Part shown: positions 24,478 to 37,813 of the stretch, piece after piece
Position numbering within the stretch: the first letter of the stretch is position 1
How the letters are laid out: every line of letters starts with the position of its first letter
Assembly: GCF_001673315.1 (NCBI RefSeq)
Contig: NZ_LZLQ01000033.1
Span: 1-64,000 of the forward strand
Length of the DNA stretch: 64,000 nucleotides
Direction: 5' to 3'
Source of the DNA: Mycobacterium asiaticum
Lineage (GTDB): Bacteria; Actinomycetota; Actinomycetes; Mycobacteriales; Mycobacteriaceae
Position numbers and translations under genes: made by a program
Notes under the pieces: model-generated
Database searches by the model: none
The model's input: only the letters and a program-made list of their open reading frames with translations
What the model was told of the DNA's origin: nothing

Positions 24478-26097
24478 TCAGTTGGGCGGATGGGCCGGCA
24501 GCGAGAAGTGCTCAGGCGGCACCTCCGGCCCGCTCGGTGGTTGGGTGGAAAGCGGTGTGGTGATCCCGTCCATGACTTCGGTCATGTTGCCGGTGAGCCG
24601 CTCGAAATTCAGCGTCCCGTGCTGGAAGTTCTGCGTGATCCGCAACGGCTCGTGGATCTCCGCGCTGGTGGGCAGCCCGAGCGGGCCGCGCTCGTAACTC
24701 TGCGCCGCCCAGGCGTCATAGATGGCGCCGGTGACAGGCTGGGCACCGGTGTCGGGTGACCAGTACATCGCGCCCTTGGCAAACGTGGCGAACCGCGACG
24801 CACCGGCGCCGTCGGCCTCCGGTGACGTCGGAGCGCCCAGCGCGCTGGTCATGCCGCCGATCGCCTGCCAGTGCTGATAGATCGCCCCACCCTCCAGTGC
24901 CTTGATCAGCTCCTCCGGCGGGTCATTGAAATGCGCTGCGATGTCCCGGATTTCGTCCATCAGGGCATACGCGGCGTTACCCGGGCAATCGGTGTTCCCG
25001 ACGTCGCGGTGCGTGAAGATGGTCGGGAGCTTCGCGATCGCACCGCCCGGATAGGTGGTGTAGGAGCTGCCCGCTGAGACCAACTCGACGCTGCCCTTCG
25101 GGTCAACGTCGGCCATGCCCAGCCGCCAGCCCAGCAGCCGTCCGACAGCGCGGATCTGCGAGGGGGTGGGTGCCACGTCGTCGAAGTTGCCGAGCATGGC
25201 CACACCCCAGGTGTCCTGGTTGAATCCGCCGGTGTGGAAGGCCTCCACCGGTTTGGTGAGTCCGCCGGCACTGCCCTCGAAAATCTGACCGTACTTGTCG
25301 ACCATTGCGTTGTAGGCGATGTCGCACCAGCCCAGCGTTTTGCTGTGGTAGGTGTAAATGGCCTTCACGATGCCGGCCGATTCCAGCGGCGAATAGTCGT
25401 TGCTGCCCGCGGTGTGGTGGACCACGGCGGCACGCACGGCGCGGTCGTATTGCGGGCTACCGCATCGCAGCGATTCGTCGGCGCCCCATTCCGCGCGACT
25501 GATGACGGGCGGCGCCTGTCCCGGCATGGTGACCCCGGTCGGCGGCGTCCAGTGCGTCTCGGCGGGTGCCAATGGCGGGGAAATGAGGATCGCGGAAATG
25601 TTCTGCCCGAAGGGTTGTTCCTTGGTGACCGGTCGATAGCCCAGGCCGGCCGGCTCTCCGGGGGCGGGTGGTGGTTGGGTCGTCGGCGCGCCCGCTGGCC
25701 GGGTGACCGCAATCTGCACCGCCGTGGTGGTGCCGACGAACACCGGATCGGTGCTACGCGGATCTGCCGTGGACGCCGCCCCGTCGGGTGCTGACGTCTG
25801 GAATTCGGCCTGGTACCAGGGGCCCCACGACCCGTCGGGCCGTTTGGCGCGAACTCGGCTAGCGGTGCCGGCCAGGTCACCGGTAAGGGCGACCAGGGAA
25901 AACGGTGTGTCCTGAGTCAGCTCACGCACCGTCACGCCAGCGCCGAGTCCGATCAGCGGCCGTTCGGTGAGTTGCGTGTCGCGGGTGGGTGCCGGCGGAT
26001 GAGTGCCGATCGGGGGTCGTATCAAGACCCAGGTGACGATGACGACCGTCGCCAGAGCTGCGGTGAGCAGCATCGTCGGGGCGCGTCCGCGGGGCAC
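24478..26097 (-). CDS. Peptidoglycan-recognition/N-acetylmuramoyl-L-alanine-amidase-like protein with LGFP repeats (Rv3811-like)
   Basis: A 539-residue exported protein. A signal or anchor segment spans residues about 8-26 (TMLLTAALATVVIVTWVLI). The PGRP/amidase-2 domain spans about 205-385. The zinc ligands are His in VVHHTAGSNDYS, His in FTHRDVGNTDCPG and the Cys of that motif, with Tyr in DIAYNAMVDKYG, so catalysis looks possible. The C-terminal part holds LGFP-type cell-wall repeats (YQHWQAIGGMTSALGAPTS, SYERGPLGLPTSAEI), which bind the mycolated wall. The protein probably trims or recognises peptidoglycan at the wall. It lies downstream of erp but is separated from it by a terminator. 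It is 21 nt upstream of the decarboxylase fusion gene on the same strand. Confidence 0.9.
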   Translation of the reverse strand: MPRGRAPTMLLTAALATVVIVTWVLIRPPIGTHPPAPTRDTQLTERPLIGLGAGVTVRELTQDTPFSLVALTGDLAGTASRVRAKRPDGSWGPWYQAEFQTSAPDGAASTADPRSTDPVFVGTTTAVQIAVTRPAGAPTTQPPPAPGEPAGLGYRPVTKEQPFGQNISAILISPPLAPAETHWTPPTGVTMPGQAPPVISRAEWGADESLRCGSPQYDRAVRAAVVHHTAGSNDYSPLESAGIVKAIYTYHSKTLGWCDIAYNAMVDKYGQIFEGSAGGLTKPVEAFHTGGFNQDTWGVAMLGNFDDVAPTPSQIRAVGRLLGWRLGMADVDPKGSVELVSAGSSYTTYPGGAIAKLPTIFTHRDVGNTDCPGNAAYALMDEIRDIAAHFNDPPEELIKALEGGAIYQHWQAIGGMTSALGAPTSPEADGAGASRFATFAKGAMYWSPDTGAQPVTGAIYDAWAAQSYERGPLGLPTSAEIHEPLRITQNFQHGTLNFERLTGNMTEVMDGITTPLSTQPPSGPEVPPEHFSLPAHPPN

Positions 26098-26160
26098 CAG
26101 GCGATGTTACGCATGTGACTAGTGTTTCATATGGGGCGACACGGTCCGAGCGCCGGAAAA

Positions 26161-26209
26161 CCTGTCGACGGCACCGCAGAGCATCTCCGCGGTGCCGTCC
26201 AGCGACAGG
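26161..26209 (-). terminator. Intrinsic terminator downstream of erp
   Basis: A strong stem: inner arms GACGGCACCGC (26167-26177) and GCGGTGCCGTC (26189-26199) pair perfectly over 11 bp. Outer arms CCTGTCG (26161-26167) and CGACAGG (26203-26209) extend it. On the minus strand the hairpin is followed directly by TTTTCC. It lies 34 nt past the erp stop and 63 nt before the start of the PGRP gene, and would separate the two transcripts. Confidence 0.8.
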
Positions 26210-26243
26210 TTTGTTGGGGTTCAGGACAGGTTGGTTGACCTGT

Positions 26244-27311
26244 CTAGACGGGCGGTGCTTCTGGTGTGATCGCCGCCGGCACGGCCACCGGGGCGGCCGG
26301 AGCCGCGGCTGCGGCGGGTATTGCGGCCGCCGCGGGTACCCCGGGCACTGAAGGCACCGCGGGGGCCGCCGGAAGGCCGGCCGCCGCGGCAGCACCAGGC
26401 AGCGCAGCAGGCAGCGCGGGCGCACCCGGTACCGCGGGGACGCCGGGCAGCGCAGGTGTCGCACCGGCCGGAGCTCCCGCTGCACCACCCTGGACGCCCT
26501 GCATGATCGCCGGCATCACCAGACCCTTGAGCAGGTCGATCGCCTGGCTGGCACCCAACTGGTTGGCCGCCTGCATGAGGTCGTTGACCAGGCCGCCGCC
26601 TCCGCCACCGCCGCCGCCGCCGCCGGTGGCGACCGGGCTGAGCGGTGCCAGGCCGCCGCCGCCACCGCCCAGGCCCGAGGTGTCGCCCAGGATGGGGTAG
26701 GTACCGTCCACGCCCGGGTCCAGGCCGACGGGCGCGGAGATCGGCACCTCGCCGGTGCCGGTCGCGGGACTCAACGCCGAAGGGCTGGTCAGGCCCGGCG
26801 CCACCCCGGTGGGGCTGGTCAATGCCGGGTTGACACCCGTGCCTGTCGCCGCGGTCGGCGGCGTCAGCGTGGTGCCCGGCAGGGCCAGCGAGCCGGGTGT
26901 GCTGGGCGCCAGGCCGGGACTGGCCAGGCCGGGACTGGTAAGGCCCGGGCTGGCGAGGCTTGGGCTGGTCAGGCCAGGGCTGGTGAGGCCGGGGCTGGTC
27001 AGGCCGGCGCCGCCGAGTCCGGGGCTGGCCAAACCGGGACTCGTTCCCAGGCCGGTACTGGCGCCACCGCCGCCCAATGCCGGGACCGGTGGCAGGTTGA
27101 CGCCGAACTGCGACAGCCCCTGCGACAGGGCGCCGATCAACTCGTTGGGCAGGTCGGCCACGCTCGCCGCCCGCTTGAACTCGTGGTGTTCCACCGGTTT
27201 GGTGTCGGCAGTCGACTCGTAAACAAGGAAATAAGCGCAAGGACTTGCGACGGCCAGGGCGGCGACCGCGCTCATGGTCTTCGAGAGCTTGCGACGGCGT
27301 CGGTTCGGCAC
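26244..27311 (-). CDS. pirG: Exported repetitive protein Erp
   Basis: A 355-residue secreted or surface protein needed for virulence and envelope integrity in other mycobacteria (family knowledge). It has a basic start, a hydrophobic signal segment (residues about 13-30, MSAVAALAVASPCAYFLV), a conserved N-domain (LPNELIGALSQGLSQFGVNLPP) and then the diagnostic PGLTS-type pentapeptide repeats (about residues 88-135). The C-terminal half has Gly-tracts, QLGASQAIDLLKGLVMPAIM and a long Ala/Pro/Val tail. The number and regularity of repeats vary between species, so this copy could serve as a species marker. It is divergent from glf and ends at a strong terminator. Confidence 0.93.
   Translation of the reverse strand: MPNRRRRKLSKTMSAVAALAVASPCAYFLVYESTADTKPVEHHEFKRAASVADLPNELIGALSQGLSQFGVNLPPVPALGGGGASTGLGTSPGLASPGLGGAGLTSPGLTSPGLTSPSLASPGLTSPGLASPGLAPSTPGSLALPGTTLTPPTAATGTGVNPALTSPTGVAPGLTSPSALSPATGTGEVPISAPVGLDPGVDGTYPILGDTSGLGGGGGGLAPLSPVATGGGGGGGGGGGLVNDLMQAANQLGASQAIDLLKGLVMPAIMQGVQGGAAGAPAGATPALPGVPAVPGAPALPAALPGAAAAAGLPAAPAVPSVPGVPAAAAIPAAAAAPAAPVAVPAAITPEAPPV
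26907..27050 (-). repeat. PGLTS/PGLAS pentapeptide-coding tandem repeats within erp
   Basis: About nine near-repeated 15-nt units, sometimes spaced by one or two variant units (GLGGAG, SPSLA), encode the Erp repeat. The consensus is S-P-G-L-(T/A). The DNA is a nearly regular 15-bp satellite and is prone to slippage. Confidence 0.85.
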
Positions 27312-27469
27312 GGAAGTCTCCTCAATCTGGATTATGTGGAGTCGGGTCGTAGACCCACAGGACCGATGGTACGAGTGAGATTGTTGTGACTAGTGTGGCG
27401 ATACCGAATCGTGAGGGGAGCGGTTCACAGGTGTGACGTTCGACCGACGTCCGGCCTCGTATCCTCTGA

Positions 27470-30658
<3,189 letters not shown>

Positions 30659-30666
<8 letters not shown>

Positions 30667-31198
30667 AAACCCGGAGTCACCGCGCGGTGAAGTTGCCGCC
30701 ATGGTGGCTGTTCAGTCGGCGCTGGGCGGTCGCCCCGGGGTGCTGCCGGCCACCCGGGCGATGTCGCATTTCGGTGAGCACAGCCTCGGGTGGCTGGTGC
30801 TGGCGTTGCTCGGAGCGATCTTGTCGCCGACGCGGCGCCGGGACTGGGTGGTGGCCGGCGTCGGTAGTTTTGCTGCGCATGCCGCCGCCGTGCTGGTGAA
30901 GCGGGTGGTGCGCCGGCAGCGGCCGCATCATCCGGCCATCACCGTGAACGTCGGCACGCCGAGTCGGCTCAGCTTCCCGTCGGCGCATGCCACGTCGACC
31001 ACCGCCGCGGCCATCCTGCTGGGCAGGGCGACCGGCCTGCCACTGCCCGCCGTGTTGGTCCCGCCCATGGCGCTGTCGCGAATACTGCTGGGCGTGCACT
31101 ACCCCAGCGACGTGGCCGCCGGTGTGGCCCTCGGGGCCGGGGTCGCCGCACTGGCCGTTCGGGTGGACAGCGCTGCTGGACAGAGATGGGTGCGATGA
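30659..31198 (+). CDS. PAP2-type phosphatase, probable decaprenyl-phosphoribose-5-phosphate phosphatase (Rv3807c-like)
   Basis: A 179-residue polytopic protein with the three lipid-phosphatase motifs: KRVVRRQRPHHP (KxxxxxxRP), FPSAHATSTTAA (PSxH) and SRILLGVHYPSDVAAG (SRxxxxxHxxxD). By family and position it is the enzyme that removes the 5-phosphate from decaprenyl-phosphoribose-5-phosphate, the product of UbiA, before DprE1/DprE2. That role is inferred for this locus rather than visible in the sequence. It starts 8 nt inside glfT2 and ends with ATGA overlapping ubiA, so translation is coupled on both sides. Confidence 0.9.
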
Positions 31199-32109
31199 GC
31201 GACAACGTGACGAAAGTGGCCGGACCGCCGGGAAACTTGGTGACCGGGGTGATCAAGGCGATCCGCCCGCGGCAGTGGGTGAAGAACGTGCTGGTGCTGG
31301 CCGCGCCGCTGGCCGCGTTGGGTGGCCCCGACCCCTACGACTACAAGAAGTTGGCGTTTCAGGTCTCGGTGGCGTTCGTGGTGTTCAGCCTGGCTGCATC
31401 GGCGGTGTACCTGGTCAACGACGTCCGCGACGTCGAAGCCGACCGCGAACATCCCACCAAGAGGTTCCGGCCGATCGCGGCCGGCGTAGTGCCGGAATGG
31501 CTGGCTTACACGCTTGCGGTGGTGCTCGGTGTGGTCTCGCTGGGTGTTTCCTACTGGCTGACACCGAATCTGGCGGTGGTCATGGCCGTCTATCTGGTCA
31601 TGCAGCTGGGCTACTGCTTCGGCCTGAAACACCAAGCGGTGATGGACATCTGCATCGTGTCGTCGGCGTATCTGATCCGCGCCATCGCCGGGGGTGCGGC
31701 CACCGGTATCTACCTGTCCAAGTGGTTCCTGTTGACGGCGGCGTTCGGGTCGCTGTTCATGGTGGCCGGCAAGCGTTACGCCGAACTGCAATTGGCCGAA
31801 CGCACCGGTGCGGCCATTCGCAAGTCGCTGGAAAGCTACACCAGCACCTATCTTCGCTTCGTTTGGACGCTGTCGGCCACCGCGGTGGTGCTCTGCTACG
31901 GGCTGTGGGCCTTCGAGCGTGACGGCCGCAGCGGATCCTGGTTTGCCGTGTCGATGGTTCCGTTCACCATCGCGATCCTGCGTTACGCCGTCGACGTCGA
32001 CGGCGGCCTGGCCGGAGAGCCAGAAGACATAGCGCTGCGCGACCGGGTGCTGCAGCTGCTGGCGCTGGCGTGGATCGCAACCGTTGGTGCTGCTGTTGCT
32101 TTCGGCTAG
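31195..32109 (+). CDS. ubiA: Decaprenyl-phosphate phosphoribosyltransferase (UbiA superfamily)
   Basis: A 304-residue polytopic UbiA-family prenyltransferase that transfers 5-phosphoribose from PRPP to decaprenyl phosphate, the first committed step to the arabinose donor DPA. The N-terminal motif is IRPRQWVKNVLVLAAPL. The first metal-binding motif is YLVNDVRDVEADREHPTKR (NDxxDxxxD) and the second is YAVDVDGGLAGEPED. About eight to nine membrane helices are present. ATG 31195 overlaps the PAP2 stop; an in-frame ATG three codons earlier (31186) is also possible, but 31195 fits the family start. Known ethambutol-resistance-associated gene in M. tuberculosis. Confidence 0.95.
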   Translation: MSDNVTKVAGPPGNLVTGVIKAIRPRQWVKNVLVLAAPLAALGGPDPYDYKKLAFQVSVAFVVFSLAASAVYLVNDVRDVEADREHPTKRFRPIAAGVVPEWLAYTLAVVLGVVSLGVSYWLTPNLAVVMAVYLVMQLGYCFGLKHQAVMDICIVSSAYLIRAIAGGAATGIYLSKWFLLTAAFGSLFMVAGKRYAELQLAERTGAAIRKSLESYTSTYLRFVWTLSATAVVLCYGLWAFERDGRSGSWFAVSMVPFTIAILRYAVDVDGGLAGEPEDIALRDRVLQLLALAWIATVGAAVAFG

Positions 32110-32188
32110 TCAACGGCTGAAGGCGCTGCAGATCGGTGCTCTGCAGAAGGCCGCCCGCCCTTCGGCGGTCCGCCGGGTCAAGTGGCCG

Positions 32189-34084
32189 GTGTTTCCCTTC
32201 GATCGCAGCGTCCGGGTGAGCCTGTGGCTCAGTGTGGCCCTGGTGACCGTGTTGTTCGGTTGGGGTGCCTGGCAACGCCGCTGGATCGCCGACGACGGCC
32301 TGATCGTGCTGCGCACGGTGCGAAACCTGTTGGCCGGCAACGGACCCGTGTTCAATGCCGGCGAGCGGGTCGAGGCCAACACCTCCACGGTCTGGACCTA
32401 CCTGCTGTACGCGGCGAGCTGGGTGGGCGAGCCGATGCGGCTGGAGTACGTGGCCCTGGCCGTGGCGCTGACGCTGTCACTGCTCGGTGTGGTGCTGCTG
32501 ATGCTGGGCGCGGCGCGGTTGTACGCGCCGAGTCTGCGCGGCCGCCGGGCGATCATGTTGCCGGCCGGTGCATTGGTCTACATCGCGGTACCACCGGCTC
32601 GCGACTTCGCGACGTCCGGCCTCGAAAGCGGGCTGGTGATGGCCTATTTGGGCCTGCTGTGGTGGATGATGGTTTGCTGGGGTCAGCCGCTGCGGGTACG
32701 TCCGGAGAACCGGTGGTTCATCGTTGCGCTGGCGTTCGTCGCCGGCTGCAGCGTGCTGGTGCGCCCAGAGCTGGCGTTGATCGGCGGGGCGGCGCTGATC
32801 ATGATGATGATCGCGGCCCGGAGCTGGCGCCGCCGCGGTTTGATCGTGCTGGCCGGCGGTCTCCTGCCGGTGGCCTACCAGATCTTCCGGATGGGCTACT
32901 ACGGACTGTTGGTGCCGGGCACCGCCCTGGCCAAGGACGCCGCCGGCGACAAGTGGTCACAGGGCCTGATCTACCTCGCCAACTTCAACCAGCCTTACGC
33001 GCTGTGGGTACCCGTCGTCCTGCTGGTGGTGCTGGGCGTGATGCTGATGTTCGCGCGACGCAGGCCCTCCTTCATGCGTCCGGCCCTGGCGCCCGACTAC
33101 GGGCGGGTGGCCCGCGCGGTGCAGAGCCCCGCCGCAGTGGTGACATTCATGCTCGTCAGCGGCTTGCTGCAGGCGCTCTACTGGATCCGCCAAGGCGGCG
33201 ACTTCATGCACGGCCGCGTCTTGCTGACACCCCTGTTTTGCTTGCTGGCACCGGTGGCGGTGGTTCCGCTGGCGATTCCCGACGGGAAAGACTTCTCGCA
33301 CGAGACCGGCTACTGGCTGGCCGGGGCGGTAAGCGTGCTCTGGCTGGGTATCGCGGGCTGGTCACTGTGGGCGGCGAACTCGCCGGGCCTCGACGACGAC
33401 GCCACGCACGTCACCTACTCCGGAATCGTCGACGAACGTCGCTTCTACGCGCAGGCCACCGGCCACGCGCATCCGCTGACCGCCTCCGACTACCTCGACT
33501 ACCCGCGCATGGCCGCCGTGATGGTCGCGCTGGACAACACCCCCCAGGGTGCGTTGCTGCTGCCGTCGGGCAACTACACCCAGTGGGACCTGGTGCCCAT
33601 GATTCCGCCCGGTAGTTCGCCGGCCGTCCCCGCCACCCAAAAGCCGCAACACACCGTCTTTTTCACCAACCTGGGCATGGTGGGCATGAACGTCGGCCTC
33701 GACGTCCGGGTCCTCGATCAGATCGGTCTGGCCAACCCCCTGGCCGCGCACACCGAACGCCTGAAGCACGGCCGAATCGGCCATGACAAGAACCTGTTCC
33801 CGGACTGGGTGGTGGCCGACGGGCCGTGGGTGAAGTGGCCGCCGGGCATTCCGCCCTACCTCGACCGGCAGTGGGTGGCCGAAGCGGAGGCGGCGTTGCA
33901 GTGCCCGGATACCCGGGCGGTGCTCAACTCGGTGCGGGCTCCGATGACGATCCGCCGCTTCATTTCCAACCTGGTGCACTCCTACGAGTTCACCCAGTAC
34001 CGCATCGATCGGGTGCCGCGCTACGAACTCGCCCGATGCGGCCTCCCGGTCCCGCAAGTCCCGCCGTCCCCACCGCGGGAGTGA
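32189..34084 (+). CDS. aftB: Arabinofuranosyltransferase AftB
   Basis: A GT-C membrane enzyme that adds the terminal beta-1,2-arabinofuranose residues that later carry mycolates. An early extracytoplasmic loop carries RWIADDGLIVLRTVRNLLAG, the DD catalytic motif of this family. About nine to ten helices follow, then a soluble C-terminal domain with FYAQATGHAHPL, NYTQWDLVPMIPP and HDKNLFPDWVVADGPWVKW. The frame is open from 32084, overlapping ubiA. I chose GTG 32189 (FPFDRSVRVSLWLSV), which gives 631 residues and lies close to the recalled M. tuberculosis length of 627. A TTG at 32084 would add 35 residues. It is the last gene of the glf operon. Confidence 0.93.
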   Translation: MFPFDRSVRVSLWLSVALVTVLFGWGAWQRRWIADDGLIVLRTVRNLLAGNGPVFNAGERVEANTSTVWTYLLYAASWVGEPMRLEYVALAVALTLSLLGVVLLMLGAARLYAPSLRGRRAIMLPAGALVYIAVPPARDFATSGLESGLVMAYLGLLWWMMVCWGQPLRVRPENRWFIVALAFVAGCSVLVRPELALIGGAALIMMMIAARSWRRRGLIVLAGGLLPVAYQIFRMGYYGLLVPGTALAKDAAGDKWSQGLIYLANFNQPYALWVPVVLLVVLGVMLMFARRRPSFMRPALAPDYGRVARAVQSPAAVVTFMLVSGLLQALYWIRQGGDFMHGRVLLTPLFCLLAPVAVVPLAIPDGKDFSHETGYWLAGAVSVLWLGIAGWSLWAANSPGLDDDATHVTYSGIVDERRFYAQATGHAHPLTASDYLDYPRMAAVMVALDNTPQGALLLPSGNYTQWDLVPMIPPGSSPAVPATQKPQHTVFFTNLGMVGMNVGLDVRVLDQIGLANPLAAHTERLKHGRIGHDKNLFPDWVVADGPWVKWPPGIPPYLDRQWVAEAEAALQCPDTRAVLNSVRAPMTIRRFISNLVHSYEFTQYRIDRVPRYELARCGLPVPQVPPSPPRE

Positions 34085-35496
<1,412 letters not shown>

Positions 35497-35512
35497 ACAC
35501 AAATCACTACTG

Positions 35513-35543
35513 ACGGCGGCGACCCTTCCCGGGTCGCCGCCGT
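35513..35543 (+). terminator. fbpA intrinsic terminator
   Basis: The 13-nt arms ACGGCGGCGACCC (35513-35525) and GGGTCGCCGCCGT (35531-35543) pair perfectly around a TTCCC loop. The right arm is followed by TAGTTATT rather than a clean T-run. It lies 17 nt past the fbpA stop. The right arm is the first unit of a four-fold repeat. Confidence 0.75.
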
Positions 35544-35614
35544 TAGTTATTGGGTCGCCGCCGTCGGCTATTGGGTCGCCGCTGTTAGTTATTGGGTCGC
35601 CGCCGTTGGTTATT
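35531..35614 (+). repeat. Four tandem 21-bp units repeating the terminator right arm
   Basis: Units run 35531-35551, 35552-35572, 35573-35593 and 35594-35614, each starting GGGTCGCCGC and ending T-ATT. They differ at one to four positions. Each contains a copy or near-copy of the right arm of the fbpA terminator. The remaining sequence to 35710 is unremarkable until the fbpD ribosome site. Confidence 0.9.
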
Positions 35615-35710
35615 GGCTTGTGAGCGCCCCTTTATCCGATCGATAGCAGTGTGGTTAGCTACCTTGCGGGCAGGATGCTGTGCGCGCAGCGAAACACCAT
35701 GGAGGTGCAC

Positions 35711-36622
35711 ATGAGGGGTCTGTCGGTGCTGCTACGGCTGTTCGGCATTGCGGTGCTGGCAGTCGCGTTCGGTGGGCTGGCGGCTGGGGGGTCAATCGGT
35801 CCGATGGGCACCGCCAAGGCGGCCCCTTACGAGACCCTGATGGTGCCCTCGGCGGCTATGGGCCGCGACATCCCGGTGGCGTTCCTGGCCGGCGGGCCAC
35901 ACGCCGTGTACCTGCTGGATGCCGCCGATGCCGCCCCGGATGTGAGCAACTGGGTCACTGCGGGCAATGCGATGAACACGCTTGCCGGCAAGGGGATTTC
36001 GGTGGTGGCTCCGGCCGGTGGTGCCTTCAGCATGTACACCAACTGGGAGCAGGACGGCAGCAAGCAGTGGGACACCTTCCTGTCCAGTGAGTTGCCTGAC
36101 TGGCTGGCGGCCAACAAGGGTCTGGCACCCGGCGGGCACGGCGCGGTAGGCGCCTCGCAGGGCGGTTACGGCGCGATGGCCCTGGCGGCGTTCCACCCCG
36201 ACCGCTTCGGCTTCGCCGGTTCACTGTCCGGTTTCCTGTACCCGTCGGAAACGTTCACCAATGGCGCGATCCTTGCCGGGTTGCAGGAATTCGGCGGGGT
36301 GGACGGCAACGGCATGTGGGGCGCCCCACAGTTGGGTCGCTGGAAGTGGCACGACCCCTGGGTGCACGAGGCCCTGCTGGCCCAGAACAACACCCGGGTC
36401 TGGGTGTGGAGCCCGACTGCCGGCGGCAGCAGTAATCCCGCCGCCATGCTCGGCGCAGCGGATGCCGCGATGGGCACCAGCCGGTCGTTCTATCAGCACT
36501 ACCGCGAGGTCGGTGGGCACAACGGTCACTTCGAGTTTCCCGGCGGCGGCGACAACGGCTGGGGCTCGTGGGCCGGACAGCTCGGTGCCATGTCGGGCGA
36601 CATCGTCGGCGCGATTCGCTAA
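35711..36622 (+). CDS. fbpD: MPT51 / FbpD, antigen 85-related secreted protein
   Basis: A 303-residue secreted alpha/beta-hydrolase of the antigen 85 fold. A signal peptide precedes the mature [18 protein letters not shown] region, residues 1-38 or so. It shares YLLDAADAAPDVSNWVTAGN, GGHNGHFEFPGGGDNGWG and WGAPQLGRWKWHDPWVH with MPT51. The elbow reads AVGASQGGYGA. A Ser lies at the catalytic position here, whereas I recall M. tuberculosis MPT51 as having Ala at that position and lacking activity. MPT51 otherwise lacks most of the trehalose-binding residues. It binds host fibronectin and probably wall polymer. ATG 35711 follows GGAGG at 35701-35705. Confidence 0.93.
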   Translation: MRGLSVLLRLFGIAVLAVAFGGLAAGGSIGPMGTAKAAPYETLMVPSAAMGRDIPVAFLAGGPHAVYLLDAADAAPDVSNWVTAGNAMNTLAGKGISVVAPAGGAFSMYTNWEQDGSKQWDTFLSSELPDWLAANKGLAPGGHGAVGASQGGYGAMALAAFHPDRFGFAGSLSGFLYPSETFTNGAILAGLQEFGGVDGNGMWGAPQLGRWKWHDPWVHEALLAQNNTRVWVWSPTAGGSSNPAAMLGAADAAMGTSRSFYQHYREVGGHNGHFEFPGGGDNGWGSWAGQLGAMSGDIVGAIR

Positions 36623-36802
36623 CCTGCTGCGCTAACCTCCTGCTCCGCCCCACAGTCCGGCACCCTGAGGGCCGGCTGAGAATCGGCGGACCTGCTCGAA
36701 TGGGCCGGTACCGTGTACACAGAGGTGAGTCAGGGCGCGACGTGGCGCTCCCGCATCGATGTGCAACCACCTGCCCCATCCGGACTCTGTTAGCGGGAGA
36801 AC

Positions 36803-37813
36803 ATGGCCAACAACGCCCGTCGTAAACGTCACCGACGCCTAGCCTGGGTAGCGGCCGCGTCGATGGCCCTGGTGGTGGCGCTGGTCATCATCGGCGGGGT
36901 GATGCTGCTGCGCCACGAGGACGTGCCGCCCAGCGCGGTGCCCCCGGGTGTGTTGCCGACCGGGCCGACTGGCTCCCACCCGAAGAAACCGCGCCCCGAG
37001 TCCCAGGACGCTTCCTGCCCCGACGTGCAGTTGGTCTCGATCCCGGGAACCTGGGAATCGTGGCCGACGGATGATCCGCTGAACCCGACGCAGTTCCCCC
37101 GGGCATTGCTGCTCAATGTGACGGGACCGGTCAGTCAGCAGTTCGGCGCGGGCCGCGTGCAGACCTACACCGTCCCCTACACGGCCCAGTTCCGTAATCC
37201 GCTGTCCGCAGACGGCCAGATGAGCTACAACGAGAGCCGCGCCGAGGGCACCCGCGCGACCGTCAAGGCCATCACCGACATGAACAACAAGTGCCCCTTG
37301 ACCAGTTACGTCATCGTCGGCTTCTCGCAGGGTGCGGTAATCGGCGGCGACGTGGCCAGTGACATCGGCAACGGCCGCGGTCCGGTCGACGAGGACCTGG
37401 TCCTGGGTGTGACGTTGATCGCTGACGGCCGCCGTCAGGAGGGCGTGGGCAACAACATCCCGCCCAGCCCGCCGGGCGTGGGTGCCGAGATCACGCTGCA
37501 CGAGGTCCCGGTGCTTGCCGGGCTGGGTCTGACCATGACCGGCGCGCGGCCCGGTGGCTTCGGTGACCTCAACGCCCGCACCAATGAGATCTGCGCCGAA
37601 GGCGATCTGATCTGTGCCGCCCCGAAGGAGGCCTTCAGTCCCGCCAACCTTCCGACCACGCTGAACACGCTTGCGGGAGGCGCGGGTCAACCGATCCACG
37701 CGATGTACGCCACCACGGATTTCTGGAACGCGGACGGCCAGTCCGCGACCCAGTGGACGCTGAACTGGGCGCAAGGAGTGCTGGACAAAGCGCCTCATCC
37801 CAAACACGGGTGA
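36803..37813 (+). CDS. culp6: Cutinase-like serine esterase (Rv3802c / Culp6-like)
   Basis: A 336-residue exported alpha/beta hydrolase. An N-terminal anchor or signal ([21 protein letters not shown]) is followed by a Pro-rich linker. The cutinase domain starts [20 protein letters not shown]. The nucleophile Ser is in [16 protein letters not shown], with the catalytic Asp and His further on ([12 protein letters not shown], then QPIHAMYAT). The M. tuberculosis homologue is an essential phospholipase/thioesterase tied to the mycolate pathway (family knowledge). It lies between fbpD and the fadD32 operon, 180 nt after the former. ATG 36803 follows GCGGGAGAAC. Confidence 0.93.
   Translation: MANNARRKRHRRLAWVAAASMALVVALVIIGGVMLLRHEDVPPSAVPPGVLPTGPTGSHPKKPRPESQDASCPDVQLVSIPGTWESWPTDDPLNPTQFPRALLLNVTGPVSQQFGAGRVQTYTVPYTAQFRNPLSADGQMSYNESRAEGTRATVKAITDMNNKCPLTSYVIVGFSQGAVIGGDVASDIGNGRGPVDEDLVLGVTLIADGRRQEGVGNNIPPSPPGVGAEITLHEVPVLAGLGLTMTGARPGGFGDLNARTNEICAEGDLICAAPKEAFSPANLPTTLNTLAGGAGQPIHAMYATTDFWNADGQSATQWTLNWAQGVLDKAPHPKHG

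Noticed and set aside
26907..27050. CRISPR-like array
   Set aside because: The 15-bp units in erp are contiguous with no spacers and encode the known PGLTS repeat. The 21-bp units at 35531 are also contiguous.
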